Source of the DNA: Aestuariibaculum sediminum
GTDB taxonomy: Bacteria; Bacteroidota; Bacteroidia; Flavobacteriales; Flavobacteriaceae
DNA length: 64,000 nucleotides
Direction: 5' to 3'
Assembly: GCF_014596945.1 (NCBI RefSeq)
Contig: NZ_JACVXB010000008.1
Coordinates: forward strand, 12,329-76,328
Numbering within the stretch: the first letter of the stretch is position 1; each line of letters opens with the position of its first letter. The translations under genes were made by a program, and so were the position numbers. Below the pieces are notes generated by a model that was not told where the DNA came from, made no database searches, and worked only from the letters and a program-made list of their open reading frames with translations. Of this stretch, positions 55,679 to 64,000 are shown piece by piece.

Positions 55679-57181
55679 ATGAGAACAAAAACTAAAATAA
55701 TATTATCAATAATGTCGCTCATAATCTTAGGTTGTGACGACATTCTAGACCTGGCTCCTCAGGATACTTTAACCGAGGAAGCTTTTTACCAAACTGCAGA
55801 GGACGCCGTAATTGCGGTAAATGCAGCTTACGATCCGTTTCAGAATTTATTCTACTATGGTTTTGCTTATCCAATATTAGGAAACTTAGCCAGTGGAGAT
55901 GCCATGAAAGGAGGTTTCGGCTCTGGAGACCAAGCAGCGATGCTTCAGTTTCAGGATTTTTCCTCAGATGCATCTAATGGTAGATTAAACGATTATTGGA
56001 AAGCCATCTGGCCTGGTGTTTTAAGAGCGAATGTGGTATTAGAAAAAGTACCAGAAATTGACATGGACGAAAGTTTAAAAAACCGCGTTTTAGGTGAAGC
56101 TAAATTTATACGCGCTTTAAACTACTACAATTTAACAATGACATGGGGAGATTTGCCGATTTATGATTTTGTACCTACGGCAACAACCGAATCATTACCA
56201 AGATCACCAAAATCTGAAGTAGTTGCTTTCATTGAGCAAGATTTAAAAGACGCTATCAACTTATTGCCAGATGCTTCTGATTATGCACCTGCAGACGTAG
56301 GACGTGCCTCTAAAGGTTCTGCACAGGGGTTATTAGCTAGGTTATATGCAAATTTAGGACGTTGGCCCGAGGCTAGTGGTATTGTAGACGATATTATGAA
56401 AAGCCCTATGGGTTATGACTTAGCTGCAGATTATGCTAATAATTTTAATGGTGAAGGCGATAATAATATCGAAACACTGTTTGAGATTCAGTATAACACA
56501 GGAACGAGTCCAGACCAATGGTCTGATAATGGCCAATGGAATGGTAACCAAATTGCAGATACCTGGGGTCCTATTGGAACTGCTGAAGATGCGATTTTTG
56601 GTTGGGGATTCTCGGCGCCTACAGAAGAATTAGTAACTTCTTATGAAGCTGGAGATTTACGTTTGCCAGCAACGGTTTTACAACCTGGAGACGAGTTTCT
56701 AGGTGATACTTTCGATCCTGAAAACTCTGGACATTTTGATAATACTGGAAGTATGTATGGTAACGTAAAGTATATTAACCCAGGAGCTTCTGGACCAGGA
56801 ACTTTAGATAGTCCTGTGAATTTCAAAATTATCCGTTTTGCTGAAATGTTACTTATCAAGGCAGAAGCCCTTAATGAAGGTTCAAACGACCAACAAAATG
56901 CTGTAATGTACTTAGATATGGTTCGTGAGAGAGCTGGATTAGATGGCATTGAAGCAACTTTAGGTTATTTGCCTGGACAGGCTGAATTAAGGGAAATTAT
57001 CTATAATGAAATGCGTATTGAATTAGCCCTTGAAGGTACTACATTCTTTAATTTCGTTAGTAGAGGTTTAGGTTCTAATATGTATGGAGACCGAGGTTTC
57101 CAGGCAGGTCAGGATGAATTATTCCCTATTCCTCAAGGAGCACTTGACATTAATGGATGGAGTCCAAATCCAGGATACTAA
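55679..57181 (+). CDS. SusD/RagB-family lipoprotein
   Basis: 500 residues. Seen: lipobox LIILGCDDILDLAPQ (Cys near 19), N-terminal TAEDAVIAVNAAYDPF, core AKFIRALNYYNLTMTWGDLP, and C-terminal RFAEMLLIKAEALNEG with LDMVRERAGL, ending LFPIPQGALDINGWSPNPGY. All family blocks are present. It is the last gene before the terminator at 57255. Confidence 0.95.
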   Translation: MRTKTKIILSIMSLIILGCDDILDLAPQDTLTEEAFYQTAEDAVIAVNAAYDPFQNLFYYGFAYPILGNLASGDAMKGGFGSGDQAAMLQFQDFSSDASNGRLNDYWKAIWPGVLRANVVLEKVPEIDMDESLKNRVLGEAKFIRALNYYNLTMTWGDLPIYDFVPTATTESLPRSPKSEVVAFIEQDLKDAINLLPDASDYAPADVGRASKGSAQGLLARLYANLGRWPEASGIVDDIMKSPMGYDLAADYANNFNGEGDNNIETLFEIQYNTGTSPDQWSDNGQWNGNQIADTWGPIGTAEDAIFGWGFSAPTEELVTSYEAGDLRLPATVLQPGDEFLGDTFDPENSGHFDNTGSMYGNVKYINPGASGPGTLDSPVNFKIIRFAEMLLIKAEALNEGSNDQQNAVMYLDMVRERAGLDGIEATLGYLPGQAELREIIYNEMRIELALEGTTFFNFVSRGLGSNMYGDRGFQAGQDELFPIPQGALDINGWSPNPGY

Positions 57182-57254
57182 TTCATTAAATAAATTAAAA
57201 ACATATTGTTATTGTTAAAGTTATCAGTCATATGTTTTTAAAGCCATAAAAACC

Positions 57255-57294
57255 AGAAACCTGTTCGACGGTGATTTGAACAGGTTTCTTTTAA
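57255..57294 (+). terminator. Rho-independent terminator after the third susD-like gene
   Basis: Twelve-base stem AGAAACCTGTTC (57255-57266) with GAACAGGTTTCT (57278-57289), eleven-base loop, then TTT and an A run. It separates the SusCD pair from the three FG-GAP genes, whose expression would then need read-through or a promoter that I did not find. Confidence 0.85.
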
Positions 57295-57309
57295 AAAAAA
57301 CTATATAAA

Positions 57310-60300
57310 ATGTTTGTTTCTTCCCTAACAAAAATGGTTTGTAGTAATGCCATTAAAATTACTATCTTTCTAATGTTTTTGTTTGTTTGCGCCTGCAAAA
57401 ATCAAACAAAAAAGGACTTGCCTATATGGAATAAAACCGATAATATTTTTGTTCCGATTTCTTCCGATACTTCAAATGTTAAGTTTACCAATAAACTTAC
57501 TGAAACAAAAACGTTCAATTACTATACTTTTCCTTATATGTATTTTGGAGGAGGCGTTGCCGTAGGAGATATTAATAACGACGGACTTCCCGATTTATAT
57601 TTTACAGGAAATATGGTGAAAAATGCCTTGTATCTTAATCAGGGCGATTTAAAATTTAAAGATATTAGTCAAAGTGCTGGTATTATTGGCACAAAAGGAA
57701 AATGGACCAACGGTGTGACTATGGCCGATGTAAATAACGACGGATTACTAGATATTTACGTGTGTTATTCGGGGCCACAGCAAAATAAACAAAACGAACT
57801 CTACATAAACCAAGGCAACAACACTTTTAAAGAAAGTGCTAAAGCTTATAATATAGCCGATAATGGTCATTCCGTACAAGCGGCTTTTTTCGATTATGAT
57901 AAGGATGGCGATCTCGATTTATACGTGGCAAACTATCCTCCAACGCCATTTCAAATTGGCAACGATTATTACGCTGATAAAAAAAATAATCCTTCTTTAG
58001 AAGATTCAGATAAATTATTCCGCAACGACGGAAATAATACATTTACAGACGTTACCGAAACTTCGGGAATACTAAATTTTGGACTTTCACTTGGGCTTAG
58101 CATTAGCGACATGAATAACGATGGTTGGGCAGATATTTACGTTTCAAACGATTTTAATTCTCCTGATTATTTGTACATCAATCAAAAAGATGGCACATTT
58201 AAGAATGAAATAGATACAATGATGGCGCATACCTGTAACTTTGGTATGGGCACCGATGCTGCAGATTTTAATAATGATGGTCTTATAGATTTGTTACAGG
58301 TTGATATGGCTTCTAGTCAAAATGATCAGGAAAAGGCCAACATGTCGGCTATGAATACTGAAAAATTTTATGAAGCTGTAAGTTTAGGACTGCATCATCA
58401 ATATATGAAAAATAGCTTGCAGGTAAACACAGGGTCAGGAACCTTTAGCGATGTAGCTTACCTTGCTGGACTTGCTAAAACCGAATGGAGTTGGGGACCG
58501 TTGTTTTTCGATTTTGATAACGATGGATGGAAGGATGTTTTCATTACCAACGGCATACGTAGAAATGTAAACGATAATGATGCTATTATTTATTTAAAGC
58601 TTAAGAAAGCATACAACGACCTTACACAAAACGATATTGTAGAAACCCTTACTAAATTGCCTGTAAAACCGGTAGATAACTATTTGTATCGAAATTCTAA
58701 ATCTTTAAAATTTAATAAAGCTGAAGGAAATTGGGGCTTAACGTTTAAAGGCTTTAGTAATGGTGCCAGTTACGCCGATTTAGATAACGATGGTGACTTA
58801 GACATGATTGTTAATAATTTAGATGCGACATCTTCAATTTTCGAAAATAAATCTAATCAATATTCAAATACAAACTACTTAACAGTTAGCCTGAAAGCTA
58901 AAAAGGATAACCACTTTGGAATCGGTTCTAGAATTACAATAAAAACGGTACATGGAACTCAAGTGCAAGAACTATTTTTAACCAGAGGCTTTGAGTCTTC
59001 CACCGAACCTAGGGTACATTTCGGACTAGGCAATGCATCAAAAATTGATACGCTTCAAATACTTTGGCCATCAGGGAAGCTACAAACTTTAACTGAGGTA
59101 GCTGCTAACCAAGTTTTAAACATTGTTCAAGAAGAACACTCTGGATCGGTTAAACAAGATGAAATCATAAAAGAAACAGTGTTCTCACCAATTTCAGATA
59201 ACTTAAAAATCAATTTTAAACATATAGAAAACCCGTATAACGATTTTGATAAGGAAACACTTCTACCGCATAAAATGTCGACTTTAGGTCCTTTTATTAC
59301 CGTTGGTGATGTTAATGGCGATGGTTACGACGATTTTTATGTTGGTGGCGCCATGGGGCAATCTGGAAAATTATTTATCCAAAACATTGATGGCGGTTTT
59401 ATCGAAAGTTTTCAAAAAAGTTTTCAAAAAGACCAAGGTTTTGAAGATATGGGAGTCTTGTTATTTGATGCCGAAGGCGACAACGATTTAGACCTCTATG
59501 TGGTTAGTGGTGGTAACGAATTACCAAAAGGACATTCAAATTATCAAGACCGTTTATATTTAAATGATGGAAAGGGGAACTTTTCTAGAGCAGTTAGTTT
59601 GTTACCAAAAATAACGGCAAGCGGGTCTTGTGTTACCGCCTCAGATTTTGATAATGATGGTGATCTCGACGTGTTTGTAGGCGGGAGATTATCGCCTCAA
59701 AATTACCCAAATGCTGGAGAATCCTTCATTTTAGAAAATCAAAACGGAACGTTTAAAGATATAACCGAAAAAGTTGCACCAGGTCTTAAAACCATTGGCA
59801 TGGTAACATCGGCAGAGTGGAACGATTTAAACGGCGATGGCACTATAGATTTACTAATTTCCGGTGAATGGATGCCGATAACAATGCTTATAAATCATAA
59901 CGGTAAGTTTAGTATCAGAAATAATAGCGCTGAGGTAGGCTGGTGGAACCATGCGACTGTAGCCGATTTAAACGGCGATGGAACGAAGGATATTATAGCT
60001 GGTAACCTTGGACTTAATTATAAGTATCAAGCGAGTCACGAATTTCCGTTTGTTATTTATGGCGACGATTTTGATGATAACGGATCCTCTGATATTGTAC
60101 TTGGGTATTACAATCAGGAAACCTTGTATCCCGTGAGAGGGCGATCATGTTCTTCAGATCAAATACCATCTATTAAGAAGAAATTTCCGAATTATACAAC
60201 ATTTTCAAAAGCCACTTTGCAAGATGTTTATGGTAAAAAGGCTTTAGATAGTGCAAAGGTGAAATATGCAGCAACACAATTTGCGTCTGGAACTTTTTCT

Positions 60301-60645
60301 CTAGATAAAAATTTGAATCTAAATTTTGAGGCCTTTCCAATTGAAGCTCAAGTGTCATCGGTTAACGATATTTTAGTTGAAGATTTCGATAAGGATGGGA
60401 CTCTAGATGTTATCATGGCAGGTAATTTGATGAATTCAGAAGTAGAAACACCGCGAAATGATGCGAGTTTCGGCCTGTTTTTAAGAGGGCAGGGAACAGG
60501 GGCTTTTGTTTCCTCGCCTTCTTATGTTTCTGGAGTTCATTTTACTGGACAAATTACCGATTTAGCCATTATTAAAACCATAAAAGGTAACGTCTTATTG
60601 GTGGCTGCGAATAACGACAAGTTAAAGGCTTATAAAATAAATTAA
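57310..60645 (+). CDS. FG-GAP/VCBS-repeat lipoprotein with ASPIC/UnbV domain (1)
   Basis: 1111 residues, predicted surface lipoprotein. Seen: signal with lipobox FVCACKNQT (Cys near 27-29), then a long array of Ca-binding FG-GAP motifs (DINNDGLPD, DVNNDGLLD, DYDKDGDLD, DFDNDGWKD, DLDNDGDLD and others, more than ten), an ASPIC/UnbV domain in the middle (GIGSRITIKT, GLGNASKIDTLQILWPSGK; about 515-600), and a second set of FG-GAP motifs to the end. The plan suggests two beta-propellers flanking the ASPIC domain. Known: such proteins are common behind SusCD in marine Bacteroidota, and their function is unproven. Four bases separate it from the next gene. Confidence 0.9.
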   Translation: MFVSSLTKMVCSNAIKITIFLMFLFVCACKNQTKKDLPIWNKTDNIFVPISSDTSNVKFTNKLTETKTFNYYTFPYMYFGGGVAVGDINNDGLPDLYFTGNMVKNALYLNQGDLKFKDISQSAGIIGTKGKWTNGVTMADVNNDGLLDIYVCYSGPQQNKQNELYINQGNNTFKESAKAYNIADNGHSVQAAFFDYDKDGDLDLYVANYPPTPFQIGNDYYADKKNNPSLEDSDKLFRNDGNNTFTDVTETSGILNFGLSLGLSISDMNNDGWADIYVSNDFNSPDYLYINQKDGTFKNEIDTMMAHTCNFGMGTDAADFNNDGLIDLLQVDMASSQNDQEKANMSAMNTEKFYEAVSLGLHHQYMKNSLQVNTGSGTFSDVAYLAGLAKTEWSWGPLFFDFDNDGWKDVFITNGIRRNVNDNDAIIYLKLKKAYNDLTQNDIVETLTKLPVKPVDNYLYRNSKSLKFNKAEGNWGLTFKGFSNGASYADLDNDGDLDMIVNNLDATSSIFENKSNQYSNTNYLTVSLKAKKDNHFGIGSRITIKTVHGTQVQELFLTRGFESSTEPRVHFGLGNASKIDTLQILWPSGKLQTLTEVAANQVLNIVQEEHSGSVKQDEIIKETVFSPISDNLKINFKHIENPYNDFDKETLLPHKMSTLGPFITVGDVNGDGYDDFYVGGAMGQSGKLFIQNIDGGFIESFQKSFQKDQGFEDMGVLLFDAEGDNDLDLYVVSGGNELPKGHSNYQDRLYLNDGKGNFSRAVSLLPKITASGSCVTASDFDNDGDLDVFVGGRLSPQNYPNAGESFILENQNGTFKDITEKVAPGLKTIGMVTSAEWNDLNGDGTIDLLISGEWMPITMLINHNGKFSIRNNSAEVGWWNHATVADLNGDGTKDIIAGNLGLNYKYQASHEFPFVIYGDDFDDNGSSDIVLGYYNQETLYPVRGRSCSSDQIPSIKKKFPNYTTFSKATLQDVYGKKALDSAKVKYAATQFASGTFSLDKNLNLNFEAFPIEAQVSSVNDILVEDFDKDGTLDVIMAGNLMNSEVETPRNDASFGLFLRGQGTGAFVSSPSYVSGVHFTGQITDLAIIKTIKGNVLLVAANNDKLKAYKIN

Positions 60646-60649
60646 TAAC

Positions 60650-62896
60650 ATGGTTAATAGTTTATATGTTCGCTATAATTGGTCTTTAAAAAAGCTAACC
60701 ATACAGGCTTTGGCAACAATGTTGTTGCTGGTTTTTGGGTGTAAACCAAAGGATTCCGACTCGCAATCAGAAGGCACTCAAAAAATGGCCAAGCGATTAG
60801 AGTTTGTAACGGCGCGTGCAAATCCTGATATTAATTTTTTAATTTCGGATAAACGAATTGCACGAAAAAAAATACGTTTTGAAACTGCACCCGATAATGA
60901 GTTTGTTTTTTTTGATTACGTTCAGGAATTATTAAATGCTGGGCAAAATGCTAAAGCCTTACATCTTGTAAATCAACGCTTATACGAGAAAATAGGAGAC
61001 AGTTTAGCGTTCAGTCCTAAAACTATTTACTACCATAAACTACAGGTAAATGCACATATTCAGTTGGGAGAAGATCTTAATTGTGTTAATCATCATGTGG
61101 GGGCGTCTTGCACCATTCCTATACAACCGGAAGCCGTTCATGGTAATGTAATACACGCTTTAAAAGCAGTTGAAATTTTGACCCAAATGGTTAAGGCTTT
61201 TCCAAAAGATTATGAAAGTCGCTGGTTGCTAAATCTGGCTTACATGACTATGGGGTCTTATCCCGAGAGTGTTCCTAAAGCATATTTGGTTCCTCTCGAA
61301 AACCCTTTAATCAAAACAGAAGATAGCTTGGTAAATATCTTCAAAAATATCGCCATGAAAGCAGGGGTAGCAGTTAACGATATTGCTGGAGGCGTATCAC
61401 TCGAAGACTTTAACAATGATGGCTTTTTAGACGTTATGGTTTCGGCTTATGGGTTGAAAGGACAGCTTCGATATTTTGAAAATAATCAGGATGGTACCTT
61501 TACCGAAAAAACGGAAGAAGCAGGATTAACAGGATTGTTTGGGGGGCTTAATTTGGTACATGCCGACTATAATAACGATGGCTTTGTAGATGTTTTTGTA
61601 TTACGTGGTGCTTGGTTTGGTGCCGAAGGCCGTTATCCTAATTCTCTTTTAATGAATAAAAATGGACATTTTGAAGATGTTACCGAACAAGCGGGAGTTT
61701 TGTCCCAAATGCCTACACAAACAGCTGCATGGGCCGATTTTAATCTTGATGGTTATCTTGATCTTTATGTTGGTAATGAAACCATTAATATTGGCTTTGC
61801 CCAAAGCGAGTTTTACATGAATAATGGCGATGGCACGTTTACTAATGTGGTCGATAAATTGAAACTTGGCGTAACAGGTTATATAAAAGGCGTCACTTGG
61901 GGCGACATAGATAACGATATGTTACCCGATTTATACGTGTCTAACTTAACTCGGAAAAATAAATTATTTCATAACCTGGGCGGAACTTCTCTCGAAGATT
62001 GGAAATTTGAAGAGATTAGTACTGCCGCAAATGTTGAAGACCCTGTGGGGAGCTTTCCAACATGGTTTTGGGATTATAATAATGACGGACACGACGATTT
62101 GTTTGTAGCGGGTTACGATCTAAATCGAATTAAACAGGTGTCGTTCGATGAGGTAAGTGCTTTGCTTGGGGAAAATCCCAAATACTCACTCCCCAAACTC
62201 TATAAAAACAATGGTAACAACACCTTTACCGATGTTACCGAATCTATGGGCTTGGCAAGGCCATTTTATGTAATGGGGTGTAATTTTGGAGATATTGATA
62301 ATGATGGCTACTTAGACTTTTATCTAGGAACTGGCGCACCAAATTTAGGGTCTATAGTGCCGAACAGAATGTTTAAAAATGACAAGGGAAATTATTTTAA
62401 TGATGTAACCTATCAAGGTGGGTTTGGGCATATTCAAAAAGGGCACGCCATTGCTTTTGGCGATATCGATAACGATGGCGATCAAGATATTTACGCCGTT
62501 ATGGGTGGATCGGTAGTTGGAGATAATTTTCCGAATGTACTTTATCAAAATGGAGGGAACACCAACGCTTGGCTTGTGGCTAAATTAATTGGTACAACAG
62601 CTAACCGTTCGGCTATTGGTGCTAAAGTAGAACTCACTTATATTGATGCTACAGGACAAACACATAAGCTGTTTAGAACAGTCACCACTGGCGGAACCTT
62701 TGGGGCTTCTAGCCTTCAATTAGAAATAGGATTAGCAAAAGCAGTAAAAGTTAAAGAACTAAAAGTACGGTGGCCAAATAAAAATAGAACGGTTGCTATT
62801 TATAAAGATATAGACATTAACCAACGTATTGAAATTAAAGAAGGCGAGAGTACTGTAAAAACAATGTTAAAGCCTAATTCTAAATCGGTAAACTAA
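60650..62896 (+). CDS. FG-GAP/VCBS-repeat lipoprotein with ASPIC/UnbV domain (2)
   Basis: 748 residues. Seen: N-terminal hydrophobic stretch with MLLLVFGCKPKDS (lipobox), a helical TPR-like N-terminal part (about 30-215; QELLNAGQNAKALHLVNQRL), FG-GAP motifs from about 260 (DFNNDGFLD, DYNNDGFVD, DFNLDGYLD, DIDNDGYLD, DIDNDGDQD), and a C-terminal ASPIC/UnbV domain (AIGAKVELTY, VKELKVRWPNKNRTV). It differs from its neighbours in having one propeller and the TPR-like part. Cys residues CVNHHVGASC near 145-155 lie in the helical part. Its neighbours on both sides are of the same broad family. Confidence 0.9.
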   Translation: MVNSLYVRYNWSLKKLTIQALATMLLLVFGCKPKDSDSQSEGTQKMAKRLEFVTARANPDINFLISDKRIARKKIRFETAPDNEFVFFDYVQELLNAGQNAKALHLVNQRLYEKIGDSLAFSPKTIYYHKLQVNAHIQLGEDLNCVNHHVGASCTIPIQPEAVHGNVIHALKAVEILTQMVKAFPKDYESRWLLNLAYMTMGSYPESVPKAYLVPLENPLIKTEDSLVNIFKNIAMKAGVAVNDIAGGVSLEDFNNDGFLDVMVSAYGLKGQLRYFENNQDGTFTEKTEEAGLTGLFGGLNLVHADYNNDGFVDVFVLRGAWFGAEGRYPNSLLMNKNGHFEDVTEQAGVLSQMPTQTAAWADFNLDGYLDLYVGNETINIGFAQSEFYMNNGDGTFTNVVDKLKLGVTGYIKGVTWGDIDNDMLPDLYVSNLTRKNKLFHNLGGTSLEDWKFEEISTAANVEDPVGSFPTWFWDYNNDGHDDLFVAGYDLNRIKQVSFDEVSALLGENPKYSLPKLYKNNGNNTFTDVTESMGLARPFYVMGCNFGDIDNDGYLDFYLGTGAPNLGSIVPNRMFKNDKGNYFNDVTYQGGFGHIQKGHAIAFGDIDNDGDQDIYAVMGGSVVGDNFPNVLYQNGGNTNAWLVAKLIGTTANRSAIGAKVELTYIDATGQTHKLFRTVTTGGTFGASSLQLEIGLAKAVKVKELKVRWPNKNRTVAIYKDIDINQRIEIKEGESTVKTMLKPNSKSVN

Positions 62897-62918
62897 CCAC
62901 AAAATATTCTGTAATAAG

Positions 62919-64000
62919 ATGAATTACAACAGTAAAAATATAATGTTTGCAATGGCTCTTATGCTGGTCTTTGCTTGTAAAGAAAAAGAAGATAAAACCG
63001 TACCAGAATCAGAAATAATTCCCGAATTGCAACTGTTTAAACAAGTTAGTTTAGAACAATCTGGAATCGATTTTAACAACCGCTTGGTTGAAACCGACAG
63101 TATGAACTATTTTGTGTATCCATATATTTACATGGGCGGTGGAGTTTCTATTGGCGATATTAATAACGATGGTCTTAACGATATATATTTCACGGGGAAC
63201 ATGACCCCTAACAAATTATACTTAAATAAAGGCGGATTAAGCTTTGAAGATATTAGTGAAAAGGCAGGTGTTGCAGCTGGAAACCAATGGATAACAGGAA
63301 CTACCATGGCCGATGTAAATGGCGATGGATATTTAGATATTTATGTGTCGGTTGCTGGAAAATTTAACCCTAAACAAAATTTACTTTACATAAATAATAA
63401 AGATTTAACCTTTACCGAAAGCGCCGAAGCTTATGGTGTTGCTGGAGATGCGAATACCATACAAGCTACCTTTTTTGATTACGATTTAGATGGCGATTTA
63501 GACTTGTATGTGGCCAATTACCCTATTAGTAGGTTTAGTACACCCAATGGGGTCTATAAACAACGCATAGAAAAGGCAAATATAGTAGATAGCGACCGGT
63601 TGTACCGTAACGATGGTAATAATAAATTTATCGATGTTACCGAAGATTCGGGAATATTAAATTACGGGCTTTCGGTTGGTGTTGCGGTTAGCGATATAGA
63701 TAATAACGGTTATCCCGATATTTATGTGTCTAACGACTTTGCAACACCCGATTACTTATATATGAATAATGGTGATGGCACGTTTTCAGAGCAATCAAAA
63801 GAACTAACCAAGCATACAGCTTGGTACGGTATGGGGGTAGATATGGCCGATATTAATAACGATGCGTTGCCAGATGTTATTCAATTGGATATGACACCCG
63901 AAAATAACCGCCGTAGTAAAGCCAACATGGCGAGTATGAATCCGCGTAAGTTTTGGGATAACGTTAAGATGGGTTTTCATTATCAATACATGCAAAACTG
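62919..64000 (+). CDS. FG-GAP/VCBS-repeat lipoprotein (3), 3' end outside window
   Basis: Frame open from ATG at 62919 to the window end (360 codons seen). Seen: lipobox LMLVFACKEKE, then YFVYPYIYMGGGVSIGDINN, close in sequence and order to the start of the protein at 57310 (both have FTGNM, DLDLYVANYP, ILN.GLS.G, VSNDF and a KANM.SMN block). It is a paralogue of that protein and presumably also about 1100 residues with an ASPIC domain further on. It begins 22 bases after the previous stop, so the three genes look co-transcribed. Confidence 0.9.
   Translation, partial: MNYNSKNIMFAMALMLVFACKEKEDKTVPESEIIPELQLFKQVSLEQSGIDFNNRLVETDSMNYFVYPYIYMGGGVSIGDINNDGLNDIYFTGNMTPNKLYLNKGGLSFEDISEKAGVAAGNQWITGTTMADVNGDGYLDIYVSVAGKFNPKQNLLYINNKDLTFTESAEAYGVAGDANTIQATFFDYDLDGDLDLYVANYPISRFSTPNGVYKQRIEKANIVDSDRLYRNDGNNKFIDVTEDSGILNYGLSVGVAVSDIDNNGYPDIYVSNDFATPDYLYMNNGDGTFSEQSKELTKHTAWYGMGVDMADINNDALPDVIQLDMTPENNRRSKANMASMNPRKFWDNVKMGFHYQYMQN

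Overview
The window is AT-rich, almost fully coding DNA. SusC/SusD pairs, FecR anti-sigma factors, a hybrid two-component regulator, type IX secretion (T9SS) C-terminal domains and FG-GAP lipoproteins point to a Bacteroidota chromosome. The gene content best fits a polysaccharide-degrading, probably marine, Flavobacteriaceae. No tRNA, rRNA, CRISPR array, intact insertion sequence or prophage was seen.

Layout. (A) 1-12803: a truncated TlpA-like gene and a decayed gene, an Old Yellow Enzyme, then an ECF sigma factor (-) divergent from FecR/SusC/SusD, followed by a TlpA-like lipoprotein, an unknown secreted protein and a DsbD N-domain-like protein. The first 416 bases are an almost identical copy of 10372-10787, so a locus has been duplicated here. 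(B) 13084-26452: three minus-strand secreted pectin enzymes (two CE8 pectin methylesterases and a PL1 pectate lyase, all with T9SS tails) divergent from a 1462-residue hybrid two-component sensor. (C) 26919-32360: a giant secreted protein with six near-identical 78-residue HYR-like repeats. (D) 32816-47202: a second sigma/FecR/SusC/SusD locus with DUF4843, PKD-like and thioredoxin proteins plus a sialate-O-acetylesterase-like enzyme, bracketed by two trypsin-fold proteases. (E) 47499-64000: a long regulatory intergenic region with four LacI-type operator-like palindromes, then a small ORF, a GH29 alpha-L-fucosidase, a GH36-like lipoprotein, a third SusC/SusD pair and three consecutive FG-GAP/ASPIC lipoproteins, the last running off the window.

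How the parts work together. Loci A and D have STN-domain SusC receptors and FecR/sigma partners, so substrate binding outside should be signalled to an ECF sigma factor. Neither holds glycoside hydrolases; both carry thiol-redox proteins. Locus B de-esterifies and cleaves pectin outside the cell under control of the hybrid sensor, with no SusC/SusD of its own here. Locus E looks like a fucose/galactose-containing glycan locus controlled by a LacI-type repressor encoded elsewhere.

The observations I rate highest are a common stem-loop leader upstream of all three susC genes, paired operators with identical 21-bp spacing, the recent duplication or gene conversion at the left end, and the protease-bracketed redox SusCD locus.
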